From Clostridiaceae bacterium (GTDB lineage Bacteria; Cyanobacteriota; Vampirovibrionia; Gastranaerophilales; Gastranaerophilaceae): a DNA stretch of 64,000 bases. The DNA is taken from NCBI GenBank assembly GCA_022641775.1, contig JALCDS010000003.1:1-64000 (forward strand). Direction: 5' to 3'. The notes beneath the pieces were generated by a model. The model saw nothing but the letters and a program-made list of their open reading frames with translations, was not told the DNA's origin and did not search any database. A program made the position numbers and the translations under genes. Below, piece by piece: positions 25,376 through 34,649 of the stretch; the first letter of the stretch is position 1, and each line of letters opens with the position of its first letter.

Positions 25376-26980
25376 TTATTTATTAAATCCGATTTGATTT
25401 ATATTGGCTTTATTTTTTAGAACTCGACGTTTTTGTTCTTCTTCGTTGATTGCTTCATTAAAGTCATCATTTGTAATCACAGCATTTGAAAGGTCTCTCA
25501 TACTGAAAGTTCCGTTTCTCATACTATCGTATATTCCGTTACGTCTCATTGAAATTTTTTCTGCTCTTTCGATTAAACCTGCTATATTTGAGCCTGTAGC
25601 ATCCATTTTGTATAATTTTTTTGCATAATATGGCAAATCCAAACTATAATCAGTGCGTTTATCTTTTAGTAATTTTTGTAATATATCAAGGCAGTCTTCT
25701 TCATTTGGTGCCGGAACTTCAATAATTACACCCAATCTGCCGTCACGAGTCATTGCAGAATCAAGAATGTCAGCTTTGTTGGTTGCACTTATTAAAAATA
25801 CATTATCATCACTTTTTTCCAAATCACTCATCAAAGTTAAAAGTTGGTTAACGGTTTTGTTATCAAAACGAGCATTACTTGAACCGTCACGGTTTTGGGA
25901 AACGGATTCCAGTTCATCAATAAATATTATGCTTGGTTGATTTTCACGCGCTTTTTTGAACAATTCTCGCCAATTTTCTTCGGTTTTACCGACTTCTGCA
26001 GTAGATAAGGATGTTCCGTCGATACTGTAGAAAGTAACATCTTTATTGGTTTTTGTTTTTATTTCATTTGCGAGTGCTTTTGCAAGAAGAGTTTTCCCTG
26101 TTCCAGGAGGTCCTGCCAAGATAGCACCTTTATTCATTATATGTCCGAAGGCTTCAGGATAAATCATCGGGAATAGGATATTTTCTTCAATAGCTTCTAT
26201 TGGTTTTTTATTTCCGCCTATGTCGTTAAATACAGGATGTAGACCTGTTGTTTTGCCAAGCGGTGCATTTAAAGGTTTTTTTATTTCTTCAACTGTTTCA
26301 TGTTGGATATCAAGAAATTTTTCAATAGGGAATTGGTTTACATATTTTTTCATCATATATTCATTTGTATTTTCAGGGTTTATATGTATTGACATCAAGC
26401 CCTGACTTTTTAGAGATAATGAATCTCCCATATCAAGAGGTTCCGGATAATTTTTATATAATGAACTTTTTAATTTATGATTGGAACCATATAGTTGTAC
26501 GTCATCGGCGTTTATGAACAAATCACCTGTTTCACTTCTTGAAATTACTATTGGCTTGTCTTTTTTAAGACGAGGGTCTTCAATAAGCATAATATTTTTT
26601 ACGAACAAGCTGTTATCAATATAATCATTAGAAAGCATTGAATCTATATATTTTACGGTTTCTATCGTATTTGTATTTGCAATAACAAGAGGATTAAATA
26701 CAGTTATTTGAGATAAAGCGTTCCCTATAACTTTGTTTAATGTTTTTGTAGACGGTCCATTGTCATTGATTGGCTCTGCAGTAACTATACCTTTTGGTTT
26801 GCGTGGTTGAAATTGGTGCAGACTGGACATATCAGCCGGATAATCTTCCGGTTCGGCATCATCAGGATTAAAATCCATATTTTGAAAATTATTCGGGTGT
26901 CCTGTGTATGATATCGGATTGGTCTGTCTGATATTATATATATTATTTAATGTGTAACTGTTTATTTTAGGAATATTCAT
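25376..26980 (-). CDS. AAA ATPase with lineage-specific N-terminus
   Basis: The 534-residue protein has an AAA module at about 265-480: Walker A GPPGTGKT, Walker B IIFIDELE, sensor ATNKADILDSAM and arginine fingers in TRDGRLG, close to Cdc48/FtsH/SpoVK-type ATPases. The first 250 residues match no family; residues 23-27 read ISYTG, a motif shared with four other proteins here. No membrane segment or protease HExxH is present. AGGAGCAACATAA precedes the ATG. A remodelling role is inferred from the ATPase; substrate unknown. Confidence 0.85.
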   Translation of the reverse strand: MNIPKINSYTLNNIYNIRQTNPISYTGHPNNFQNMDFNPDDAEPEDYPADMSSLHQFQPRKPKGIVTAEPINDNGPSTKTLNKVIGNALSQITVFNPLVIANTNTIETVKYIDSMLSNDYIDNSLFVKNIMLIEDPRLKKDKPIVISRSETGDLFINADDVQLYGSNHKLKSSLYKNYPEPLDMGDSLSLKSQGLMSIHINPENTNEYMMKKYVNQFPIEKFLDIQHETVEEIKKPLNAPLGKTTGLHPVFNDIGGNKKPIEAIEENILFPMIYPEAFGHIMNKGAILAGPPGTGKTLLAKALANEIKTKTNKDVTFYSIDGTSLSTAEVGKTEENWRELFKKARENQPSIIFIDELESVSQNRDGSSNARFDNKTVNQLLTLMSDLEKSDDNVFLISATNKADILDSAMTRDGRLGVIIEVPAPNEEDCLDILQKLLKDKRTDYSLDLPYYAKKLYKMDATGSNIAGLIERAEKISMRRNGIYDSMRNGTFSMRDLSNAVITNDDFNEAINEEEQKRRVLKNKANINQIGFNK

Positions 26981-27109
26981 TTATGTTGCTCCTATAAGAA
27001 GTTTTAATATTCGTAAAATGAAAATTTGCCATTAAAGTAACAAAATTTTACATAAGTTTCAGAATCCCCTTTTTGTTTTATAATAAAATCAATATAAAGG
27101 GGATAAATT

Positions 27110-28132
27110 ATGCTAAAAACAGAATTAGATTGGGCAAATTTGGGTTTCGGGTACATGAAAACCGACAAAAGATATATTGCAAATTATAAAGACGGTTCTT
27201 GGGACGAAGGATGTCTTTCAGCAGATGAAAATGTTGTTATTAGTGAATGTGCTTGCGTTTTACAGTATGCACAAACTTGTTTTGAAGGGTTGAAAGCTTA
27301 TACAACAAAAGATGGTCATATCGTTACATTCCGTCCTGATTTGAACGCAGAAAGAATGATAACTTCTTGTGAACGTTTGGAAATGCCATCTTTCCCAAAA
27401 GAAAGATTTTTAAATGCACTGGATGAACTTGTTTTATCAAATCTGGATTTTGTTCCGCCATACGGTTACGGTGCAAGTTTGTATGTAAGACCGTATATGT
27501 TTGGTTCAAGTCCTGTAATGGGTGTAAAACCTGCAAAAGAATATCAGTTCAGAATGATTGCATCTCCGGTAGGTCCGTATTTTAAGACTGAGGCTAAAGC
27601 ATTGAATTTGTGTGTAAGTGATTTTGATAGAGCTGCACCTAAAGGAACCGGGCATGTAAAAGCAGGATTGAATTATGCAATGAGTTTACATGCACTTATG
27701 ACCGCACACGCAAACGGATATGATGAAAATGTTTATCTCGATTCTGCAACACGTACACATATTGAAGAAACAGGTGGCGCTAATATTATATTTGTAACTA
27801 AAGATAACAAATTGGTTATTCCAAAATCATCAACAATTTTGCCATCAATTACAAGACGCTCTCTTGTTGAAGTTGCAAAAAAATATTTGAATCTTGAAGT
27901 AGAAGAACGTGAAGTTTTATATTCAGAAATAGATAAGTTTGTAGAATGTGGACTTTGCGGAACTGCTGCTGTAATTTCTCCTGTCGGAACAATTACAAAC
28001 AAAGGTAAAGTTTCTAAATTTGAAAACAGTACATCGGAACATTCTATTATCAATAGATTATATGAAACATTAACCGGAATTCAACGTGGTGAAATTTCTG
28101 CTCCTGATGGTTGGATAAGACGAATCAAATAA
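27110..28132 (+). CDS. ilvE: branched-chain amino acid aminotransferase
   Basis: The 340-residue class IV PLP aminotransferase has QTCFEGLKAY, RPYMFGSS, the lysine-bearing GTGHVKAGLNYA and IEETGGANIIFV, as in IlvE of the 340-360-residue type. It interconverts Leu/Ile/Val and their keto acids. AAGGGGATAAATT precedes the ATG and TATAAT lies further upstream, a standard leader. A terminator follows. Confidence 0.95.
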   Translation: MLKTELDWANLGFGYMKTDKRYIANYKDGSWDEGCLSADENVVISECACVLQYAQTCFEGLKAYTTKDGHIVTFRPDLNAERMITSCERLEMPSFPKERFLNALDELVLSNLDFVPPYGYGASLYVRPYMFGSSPVMGVKPAKEYQFRMIASPVGPYFKTEAKALNLCVSDFDRAAPKGTGHVKAGLNYAMSLHALMTAHANGYDENVYLDSATRTHIEETGGANIIFVTKDNKLVIPKSSTILPSITRRSLVEVAKKYLNLEVEEREVLYSEIDKFVECGLCGTAAVISPVGTITNKGKVSKFENSTSEHSIINRLYETLTGIQRGEISAPDGWIRRIK

Positions 28133-28153
28133 AAGTTCAATAAAAACAAAGAA

Positions 28154-28187
28154 TAAAAAAGCTATCATTTATGATAGCTTTTTTATT
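28154..28187. terminator. bidirectional terminator
   Basis: AAAAAAGCTATCAT pairs with ATGATAGCTTTTTT. It lies between the converging ilvE (+) and merR (-) genes and works in either direction. Confidence 0.88.
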
Positions 28188-28188
28188 C

Positions 28189-28605
28189 TTAACTTGCCTG
28201 TTTTTCTTTTTTCATATTATTTAAAGGATTCCATTCATCTTGAAGATGATTTTTAATTAAATTCTTATAATAATTTTCTTTGTAATCCAACATTTTTAAT
28301 TGTTCTTTCAATTCATCCATTTCATCAAGAGCTTTTTTCTTTGTGCTTTTAATAATATTATAACGTTCTGCTATTGTAGAATCTCCAACCAAGCATAAAT
28401 CTATATAACGTTTGATTGATTTATTATCTGTTCCGACTTTTCTCAAGCACTTAACAATTCTTACCCAACCTAAATCTTCATCACTGAATAGCCTGAAATT
28501 ATTTTTATCCCTTGTTAAAAACGGAAAAAATCCGCTTTTTGCCCAAAAACGTAATGTGTGTTCTGAAATATCCAGTTTTTCAGCTACTTCTTTGATTGTG
28601 TACAT
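28189..28605 (-). CDS. MerR family transcriptional regulator
   Basis: The 138-residue protein starts MYTIKEVAEKLDISEHTLRF, the MerR winged helix, followed by a coiled coil (about 85-120). No metal-binding cysteine pattern is seen, so it resembles the AdhR/NmlR stress-sensing subgroup more than metal sensors. AAGGAG precedes the ATG. It is divergent from a flavoprotein gene; the 90-bp gap holds a promoter with the 19-bp spacer that MerR proteins require. Confidence 0.92.
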   Translation of the reverse strand: MYTIKEVAEKLDISEHTLRFWAKSGFFPFLTRDKNNFRLFSDEDLGWVRIVKCLRKVGTDNKSIKRYIDLCLVGDSTIAERYNIIKSTKKKALDEMDELKEQLKMLDYKENYYKNLIKNHLQDEWNPLNNMKKEKQAS

Positions 28606-28631
28606 ATATTTCTCCTTAAAAAATTATATTG

Positions 28632-28662
28632 TTGACTGATAGTTACTCTCAAGTAGTAATAT
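28632..28662 (+). promoter_or_regulatory. MerR-type promoter, 19-bp spacer, copy 1
   Basis: TTGACT (28632-28637), a 19-bp spacer (GATAGTTACTCTCAAGTAG) and TAATAT (28657-28662) face the flavoprotein gene. A 19-bp spacer with internal symmetry (TACT-CTCA-AGTA) is the hallmark of MerR-activated promoters. A near-identical copy lies at 45227-45257. Confidence 0.75.
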
Positions 28663-28695
28663 ATAAATATCACAAAAAATATTAGGAGGCAAATT

Positions 28696-29232
28696 ATGAA
28701 TAAAAAAGTTTTAGTTATTTCCGGAAGTTATAGGAAAGGCGGGAATTCGGATACTTTATGTGATGAATTCATTAAAGGTGCAACAGAAGCAGGTAATAAT
28801 GTCGAAAAAATTAATTTAAGAGATAAAAAAATAGGTTTTTGTACCGGTTGTTACGCTTGTCAAAACACAGGTAAATGTATTCAAAAAGATGATGTACAAG
28901 AAATTTTGGACAAAATGGAAGAGGCAGATGCTATAGTTATGGCAACGCCTATTTATTTTTATGCTATGTGCGGGCAAATGAAAACTCTTATTGACAGAAC
29001 CGTTTCTATATATGGACATATGAGTAATAAAGATATGTATTATATTATGACAGCTTTCGACGGAAATAAAAATAATTTTATGCGAACATTAGAAGAATTC
29101 AGAGGATTTATGGATTGTTATAGCGATTTAAGGGAAAAAGGTGTAATTTTTGGTACCGGAGTTTATGAAATCGGTGCTGTGAAAAATACCCATCATATGA
29201 AAGATGCTTATGAAATGGGAAAATCAGTATAA
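28696..29232 (+). CDS. NAD(P)H-dependent FMN reductase / iron-sulfur flavoprotein-like
   Basis: The 178-residue flavodoxin-fold protein has the FMN phosphate loop SGSYRKGGNSDTL, a cysteine-bearing GFCTGCYACQNTGKC, and ATPIYFYAMCGQMKTLIDR, as in NADPH-dependent FMN reductases and Isf-type proteins. Four cysteines near residues 48-60 could bind an Fe-S cluster. It likely reduces quinones, electrophiles or disulfides under stress. The divergent MerR and its promoter point to induction by such compounds. Confidence 0.88.
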   Translation: MNKKVLVISGSYRKGGNSDTLCDEFIKGATEAGNNVEKINLRDKKIGFCTGCYACQNTGKCIQKDDVQEILDKMEEADAIVMATPIYFYAMCGQMKTLIDRTVSIYGHMSNKDMYYIMTAFDGNKNNFMRTLEEFRGFMDCYSDLREKGVIFGTGVYEIGAVKNTHHMKDAYEMGKSV

Positions 29233-29241
29233 AATACAAAT

Positions 29242-29272
29242 AAAAAAGACGGATATTTTATCCGTCTTTTTT
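29242..29272. terminator. bidirectional terminator
   Basis: AAAAAAGACGGATA pairs with TATCCGTCTTTTTT between the flavoprotein gene and the pilin-like gene on the opposite strand. Confidence 0.87.
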
Positions 29273-29297
29273 ATTATAATTATTTATTATTAATATT

Positions 29298-30005
29298 TTA
29301 GTATTTCATTTTCCAGTTATCATTTAAGATTTTACCAAAGCAGCCCCAACCTGTTGCACTGCCATTTTTACATGCGCCAAATTTTGCATCTCTACGGTCT
29401 TTTGTCATTGGTACTGCTTGTCCGTCCCAATCATCGATTGCCCCATCATTATATATTCCTATAAAAAATGCATCTCTACCAAGCATATTTGGCTTTTTAT
29501 CTCCATTTACATCAATATATAAATTAATTACTTTGTTTGGATTATCTCTTCTGTAAAGAACCCTTATTGATGCCCCACTTGGTAATACATAACTTGTAGA
29601 ATCTGCTATGATAGAAGTTGCACTACCTCCGTCTATAAATGTATATGTATCAGCAAAACACGGTGCTTTCGTTGTTGTACATTTTTGAGTATATTTAAAA
29701 TAAGTTTCGGCAAAAGTATCAACATTTGCTTGGCTGTTAAGTCCGGCTTCTGTAAGTGTTTCAACTTGACGATCTGACATCAATCTTATAAAAGCTTGAT
29801 TTATTTCGTTATAAGCTTTATGCAGAGAAGTTGCGTATACCTCTTTTTGATAACTCCCTATTAAGGTTGGCATTGTTATTGCTGCAACTGTTCCGATGAT
29901 ACCAAGTGTTATTAAGACTTCAGCCAAGGTAAATGCATTTTTACCAACATTTTTAGAGTGGTTAAAAACTTCTGCCAAAGTGAATGCGTTCTTTTTATTG
30001 TTCAT
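29298..30005 (-). CDS. type IV pilin-like protein with duplicated prepilin motif
   Basis: The 235-residue protein begins MNNKKNAFTLAEVFNHSK and repeats the prepilin motif 15-20 residues later as KNAFTLAEVLITLGIIGTV, which then runs into the hydrophobic helix. The soluble domain has YIDVNGDKKPNMLGRDAFF and paired cysteines (CKNGSATGWGC). The start is ATG 30005 with GAGGAT upstream. It follows a close paralogue by a short gap, so they form a tandem pair. Only the second motif sits at the usual place before the hydrophobic stretch. Confidence 0.85.
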   Translation of the reverse strand: MNNKKNAFTLAEVFNHSKNVGKNAFTLAEVLITLGIIGTVAAITMPTLIGSYQKEVYATSLHKAYNEINQAFIRLMSDRQVETLTEAGLNSQANVDTFAETYFKYTQKCTTTKAPCFADTYTFIDGGSATSIIADSTSYVLPSGASIRVLYRRDNPNKVINLYIDVNGDKKPNMLGRDAFFIGIYNDGAIDDWDGQAVPMTKDRRDAKFGACKNGSATGWGCFGKILNDNWKMKY

Positions 30006-30021
30006 ATTTTTTATCCTCATA

Positions 30022-30762
30022 TTAATAATTCATTTGCCAATCATCTTTTAAAATTTGTCCGAAACATCCATGAACTTGCGTGTTACCATTGCTGTTATTA
30101 TTGCAATCAGCAAATGCAGTATCCCTCTTTGCATTTGTCATTGGGGCATCAATTGTAGTATCTGCATTATCAAGAGAATCATCGATACCACCATTATTAT
30201 ATATATACATGAAGAATACATCACGACCAAGGACATTCGGTTTGTTTCCGGCATTTACATCTACTAATATTGCCATTGTGCAATTTGGATCATTATTTAT
30301 ATGGTATAAAGGGCTGATAACTGCACCGTTTGCAAGAGCATAAAAGTTTTCGTTAGCACGTTCTGTCATAAAATTGAAACTGCTCTTTAGTTTTTTATAA
30401 CCGGTAATATCTCCTAAACAGTTTGTTGCACTGCCTTCGCATATTGTATTGACTTTGAAATAGTTTTTTACCCAAGTATTGACTGCATCTTGTGAGGTTA
30501 AACCTGCTTGAGTTAAATCATTTGCATTTGAATCAGTCATACGTCTTTGGAGTGCTTGATCTAATTCGTTATAAACTTTGTGTAGTGAAGTTACATAAAC
30601 ATCTTTTTGATAGTTATTCATCAATGTGGGAATAGTCATTGCAGCTACTATACCAATTACAGCGAGTGTTACTAAAACTTCAGCCAAGGTGAATGCGCTT
30701 TTGCGAATATTTTTAAAGTGGTTAAAAGCTTCTGCCAAAGCGAATGCAAATTTTATTTTCAT
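30022..30762 (-). CDS. type IV pilin-like protein with degenerate duplicated motif
   Basis: The 246-residue protein starts MKIKFAFALAEAFNHFKN and then RKSAFTLAEVLVTLAVIGIV, so it too carries a double prepilin motif, the first copy degenerate. The soluble part has LVDVNAGNKPNVLGRDVFF and paired cysteines. It is a tandem paralogue of the gene at 29298-30005 and upstream of it in the same operon. GGAAAAGT precedes ATG 30762. Confidence 0.85.
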   Translation of the reverse strand: MKIKFAFALAEAFNHFKNIRKSAFTLAEVLVTLAVIGIVAAMTIPTLMNNYQKDVYVTSLHKVYNELDQALQRRMTDSNANDLTQAGLTSQDAVNTWVKNYFKVNTICEGSATNCLGDITGYKKLKSSFNFMTERANENFYALANGAVISPLYHINNDPNCTMAILVDVNAGNKPNVLGRDVFFMYIYNNGGIDDSLDNADTTIDAPMTNAKRDTAFADCNNNSNGNTQVHGCFGQILKDDWQMNY

Positions 30763-30820
30763 ACTTTTCCAAAACCTCATAAATCTATATTGATAATTAT
30801 ACCACTTTTTAGCGGAGATA

Positions 30821-31780
30821 TCAATCCTTATTATTTAAAAAGCAAGCGGAAAAGTGATTTATACCAATTGAAATATTATTTGGAATATTATCTTTGCAAA
30901 TATCCATACAACTTTTACATCTTGGATGAAAACGACATCCTGAAATATTTTGTTGAATTGTAGGTGGTTGCCCGTTAATGGTTTCAAGTTTCTCTTTGTT
31001 AAGCGAAGGTATTGAATTTAATAGTGCTATAGAATAAGGATGATTTGTATTTGTAAAGAATTCTTCAGAAGAGGCACTTTCTACAATCCTTCCGGCATAC
31101 ATAACAGATATACGGTCAGCATTTTCTCCCACAAGTGCCAAATCATGGGTAATTAATATTATAGAAGTATTATTTTCGGATTTTATTTCATTAAGTAGGT
31201 TCATAATTTGAGCTTGAATTGTTACATCTAATGCAGTTGTAGGCTCATCTGCGATTAATATTTCTGCATTACAACATAGTGCCATTGCAATAATTGCACG
31301 TTGTTTCATTCCTCCGGAAAATTCGTGAGGATAAGTTTTCATTCTGCTTTTAGCTGAAGGTATCCTAACAGCTTCAAGAGCCTCAATAGCTTTTTTTTCA
31401 GCATCTTTTCCTTGTAAATTTTGATGTACCTTAATAACTTCCAAAAGCTGATCGCCTATTGTAAATAATGGGTTAAGTGAAGTCATTGGATCTTGTGGAA
31501 TTAGTGCTATTTTTTCTCCGCGAAGGTGTTCCAGTTCTTTGTTAGTGTATTTTAGAATATCTTTTTCTTTAAACAAGATTTCACCCGATTTAATTTGTGC
31601 AGTTTTAGGCAAAAGTTTTAAAACGCTCATTGCAGTTATAGATTTGCCACAGCCGGATTCTCCTACAAGTGCGTGTATTTCTCCTTTTTGAAGTGAAAAA
31701 TTTACGTCAAAAAGTGCTTGTCGGAAACCGTTTTCACATTCAAAACCAAGGTTCAAGTTTTTGATATCTAAAATCTTCAT
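30821..31780 (-). CDS. oligopeptide/dipeptide ABC transporter ATPase (OppD/DppD-like)
   Basis: The 319-residue protein starts MKILDIKNLNLGFECENG and has Walker A GESGCGKS, Q-loop ALIPQDPMTSLNP, signature FSGGMKQRA, Walker B LIADEPTTALD and H-loop ITHD. The C-terminal cysteine-bearing FHPRCKSCMDIC is the OppD/DppD tail. A longer frame upstream has no start support. TGGTACAAT ends 7 nt before this ATG, suggesting a leaderless mRNA. No permease or binding-protein genes adjoin it, so its partners lie elsewhere. Confidence 0.92.
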   Translation of the reverse strand: MKILDIKNLNLGFECENGFRQALFDVNFSLQKGEIHALVGESGCGKSITAMSVLKLLPKTAQIKSGEILFKEKDILKYTNKELEHLRGEKIALIPQDPMTSLNPLFTIGDQLLEVIKVHQNLQGKDAEKKAIEALEAVRIPSAKSRMKTYPHEFSGGMKQRAIIAMALCCNAEILIADEPTTALDVTIQAQIMNLLNEIKSENNTSIILITHDLALVGENADRISVMYAGRIVESASSEEFFTNTNHPYSIALLNSIPSLNKEKLETINGQPPTIQQNISGCRFHPRCKSCMDICKDNIPNNISIGINHFSACFLNNKD

Positions 31781-32037
31781 TAATTCAATTGTACCATATA
31801 AACTCATATAAATAAATAAGACAACAGGCGATGGAAAACTTATGTTAAGAAATATTAATATAATTTTTAATATAGTTATAATGCTTATTTTGAGCGCTTT
31901 TTGCCAATATAAAATATGGTTGAAACGCATGCTATCATGCAATTTTCGCTCGCTAAAATTCTTTATAAAAATATAGGGGATAAATTTAATAGAAACAATC
32001 TTATATTGTTTCGCGAGGAAATCGAAAGGGGAAAAAG
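31781..32037 (+). other. intergenic leader with 8-bp hairpin
   Basis: No firm gene is seen between the ABC ATPase and the large protein at 32038. GAAACAAT (31992-31999) and ATTGTTTC (32005-32012) form a hairpin in the leader shortly before the GAAAGGGG ribosome-binding site. Possible -10 elements occur at about 31878 and 31905. Confidence 0.4.
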
Positions 32038-33579
32038 ATGTCAGATTTAGCTGTACAAAATGTTGGTTCAACTGAAGGTTATAAAATCAGATTGAAAAAC
32101 AACAAAGGGTTACAAGAACAAAGAGAAGCATACTATGTTTCTTTATTTGAACAACAAGGTGTTAATGAAAAAACTGCTAAAAAATATGCAAAAGCTCAAT
32201 TGAAAAATGATTTAGCAAAAGAACGTGTTGAAGACAGAGTTGTTTGCTATTCAAAAGATGAAGCAGAAGCATTGAAAAAAAGTGGAAGAATAAATCCTGA
32301 TGATGTTTCATATTTGTCTAAAAAACAAAGAAAAGTTGTTGACAGAAACAGAGAAGATTTTTATACAGATGGAAAATTTGATTCTGAAAAATATAAAAAA
32401 CACTTTGTAGATGCATCTGGTGAAGATTATTGTATGAATGACGGTTCTAACTTGGAAAGACCGGAAGATCATACAGAAGCAGGTTATTTGGGAACAAGTG
32501 ATACCAGAACAAGAAGAATGGCTAGAAAAGCAGGCTTGGATACAACAAGTTTAGCTGGAAAACGTTTGTTACACGTAACAGGTATGTCGGCTATTGGTTC
32601 AGCTGCAGGTGGATTATTCACTTCAGCATCAAAAACAAAAGCTACATTCTACAGTGAAGCTAACGTAACTCATAGAGGAGATTTTATTTCTGACCCTATG
32701 AAGACAGTTGTCAAAGTTGGTTCTTCAGTTCCAGGTGGCGCAATTTTGGGTGGTACACTCGGAGCATTAGCAGGAATTGCTACAATTGATGCTGTTGGTG
32801 GTGAAAAAGACTTGTTCAATGGCCGTGAACCAAAAGCTATTATTGAATCAGGTAATGTAAAAGGCTTGGATAAACGTATTCAACCATTTATGGCAGCAAT
32901 TATTGCAGATAAAAATTTGAATAATACTCAAAAATCAGAATTGGTTGAAAAAGCCATAGGTAAGAATTCAAGTTCACTTGCAAACAGACGTGAAATTGCA
33001 GCAATGTACACAGACTTTTTGGATGCATCTAAGAAAGCAAAACCAGCACCAAAACCTGAGCCTAAACCAAATGACAACGGAAACGGTAAAATTGACAACG
33101 GAAACGGCAAAGTTGACAATGGAAATGGCAAAGTTGATGACAATAACGGCAAAAAACCTTGTGAATGGGAACCAATCCAAGATAAAGTTGATATTGGCAA
33201 AGCAATGTACACACCTAAAAAAGGTGAATGTTGGAGAGATATCGTAGTTGCAAAATATGGTATTCTTCCTACAGACAAAGACTTTAATAAAGTTTTAAGA
33301 GCATTGAAACATGCAAACGGTTTGTCTGATGCACAATGTCGTCAAAATATTCAACCTAGACAGATGGCATTGCCTGATGAATTGTTAGGTCGTCAAAGAA
33401 CTGATGCAAAGGTAAAAGGTTCAGTTCACAGATATAATCCACAACATAAATTCGCAGGAAGATATGTAGCAAACCAAAAAGACAGATATGGATCTCAAGA
33501 TTGTGAAAATAAGGTAACTTATTATGAAGATAAAGCTAAACGTGATAAAGCAATCAAAGAACACAATGAAGCTAAATAG
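32038..33579 (+). CDS. large protein with glycine-zipper region and C-terminal LysM-like domain, unknown
   Basis: The 513-residue protein has a charged helical N-terminus (1-140) and a glycine/alanine-rich stretch (GMSAIGSAAGGLF, VPGGAILGGTLGALAGIATI, about 180-255). A Pro-rich linker with four 7-residue DNGNGKV-type repeats (about 345-373) follows. The C-terminal part (ECWRDIVVAKYGI ... LKHANG ... ALPDEL) resembles a LysM-like motif. No signal peptide is seen. GAAAGGGG precedes the ATG. Function is unknown; the layout recalls scaffold or secreted effector-like proteins of this lineage. Confidence 0.6.
   Translation: MSDLAVQNVGSTEGYKIRLKNNKGLQEQREAYYVSLFEQQGVNEKTAKKYAKAQLKNDLAKERVEDRVVCYSKDEAEALKKSGRINPDDVSYLSKKQRKVVDRNREDFYTDGKFDSEKYKKHFVDASGEDYCMNDGSNLERPEDHTEAGYLGTSDTRTRRMARKAGLDTTSLAGKRLLHVTGMSAIGSAAGGLFTSASKTKATFYSEANVTHRGDFISDPMKTVVKVGSSVPGGAILGGTLGALAGIATIDAVGGEKDLFNGREPKAIIESGNVKGLDKRIQPFMAAIIADKNLNNTQKSELVEKAIGKNSSSLANRREIAAMYTDFLDASKKAKPAPKPEPKPNDNGNGKIDNGNGKVDNGNGKVDDNNGKKPCEWEPIQDKVDIGKAMYTPKKGECWRDIVVAKYGILPTDKDFNKVLRALKHANGLSDAQCRQNIQPRQMALPDELLGRQRTDAKVKGSVHRYNPQHKFAGRYVANQKDRYGSQDCENKVTYYEDKAKRDKAIKEHNEAK
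33073..33156 (+). repeat. 21-bp coding tandem repeat, four units
   Basis: Four consecutive 21-bp units code for DNGNGKI/DNGNGKV/DNGNGKV/DDNNGKK. They form the flexible linker of the protein at 32038. Confidence 0.85.
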
Positions 33580-33601
33580 ATAAAAATCTGTTAAAGATAA
33601 A

Positions 33602-33630
33602 AAGAACTCCGATAATACGGGGTTCTTTTT
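33602..33630 (+). terminator. terminator
   Basis: AGAACTCC pairs with GGGGTTCT over an 8-nt loop and is followed by T7. It ends the transcript of the gene at 32038-33579 and abuts the converging recombinase stop. Confidence 0.8.
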
Positions 33631-34545
33631 TTATGCTCTAGGATGAGTTTCGTTATAAACATCTTTTAAATGTTGAGTCGAAACATGTGTATAAATCTGT
33701 GTATTAGAAATACTTGCGTGACCCAAAAGCTCTTGTACGACTCTCAAATCTGCACCGTTTTCAATCAAATGAGTTGCAAAACTGTGTCTGAAAACGTGAG
33801 GAGATACGTGTTTTGGCAATTGAATTGCATCAACAATATCATTTATAACACGACGAATCATTCTCGGTTGCAAGCGATAGCCGGTTTTGTTGATGAAAAG
33901 GGGGGTGCTTTCTGTAGGTTCTTCTAAACGGTATCCTTTTGCGACTAAAGGACGAGCCGTTGTAATATAGTTGTTCAAGTAGTTTTTAGCTCTTTCACTT
34001 ACAAGAATAATTCTTTCTTTTGCACCCTTACCAAAAACTTTTATTTCGTTATTTTCTAAATCTAAATCTCCAAAATTTAAGCCACTTAATTCAGAAACTC
34101 TCATTCCTGTTGCCCATAAAAGTTCTAAAATTGCGCGGTTTCTAAAACCTGAAGGAGTGTCAATTTTTACATTATTCAATATTTTTTCAACTTCATCGAC
34201 TGTTAAAAATTTGGGTAGGGTTTTTGGTTTTTTAGGTGAATTTAAACTAAGTGCAGGATTTACTTCAACTTGTTGTTCTCTTGTCAAATATTTGTAAAAA
34301 GTTCTGATAGATGAAATTTTTCTCGCAAGTGTGGTTTTTTTGTAATTGAACTTTTGGATGAAGTGAATGTACTCTCGAATTTTAGAAAAGTTAACATTTT
34401 CGCACGGCATATTATCGAGCCAAATTAAAAAACTTAAAATGTCTGAATAGTATGCTGCTGCGGTATATTTTGAAAAATTCTTTTCTACTAAAATGTAAGA
34501 TTTGAAGTTTTCAAGGTCTTGTTTTGAGTTGTTATTTAAAGTCAT
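33631..34545 (-). CDS. tyrosine recombinase, XerC/XerD type
   Basis: The 304-residue protein has the core-binding domain (1-90) and all catalytic residues: R in ATGMRVSEL, K in GKGAKER, H-x-x-R in HVFRHSFATHL, H in LLGHASI and Y in TQIYTHV. Length matches XerC/XerD, which resolve chromosome dimers at dif. Which of the two it is cannot be decided without comparison. No adjacent att-like repeats or cargo suggest a mobile integrase, so a housekeeping role is favoured. Confidence 0.93.
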   Translation of the reverse strand: MTLNNNSKQDLENFKSYILVEKNFSKYTAAAYYSDILSFLIWLDNMPCENVNFSKIREYIHFIQKFNYKKTTLARKISSIRTFYKYLTREQQVEVNPALSLNSPKKPKTLPKFLTVDEVEKILNNVKIDTPSGFRNRAILELLWATGMRVSELSGLNFGDLDLENNEIKVFGKGAKERIILVSERAKNYLNNYITTARPLVAKGYRLEEPTESTPLFINKTGYRLQPRMIRRVINDIVDAIQLPKHVSPHVFRHSFATHLIENGADLRVVQELLGHASISNTQIYTHVSTQHLKDVYNETHPRA

Positions 34546-34649
34546 GTTAAATCTACATCATTTAATTTATTGCTTTTTTATAGTTGTTATTATACAATAC
34601 TTTTAGAATAATTGGAATAATTATAAATAAATTAAAAGTAGGAGAAAAA

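Noticed and set aside
31842-31976. 44-codon hydrophobic frame with a weak GGAAAA site
   Set aside because: It is very AT-rich, lies in the promoter region of the next gene and has no other support.
33631-34545. Xer-type recombinase considered as a mobile-element integrase
   Set aside because: Length and motifs fit XerC/XerD and no att repeats or cargo genes adjoin it.
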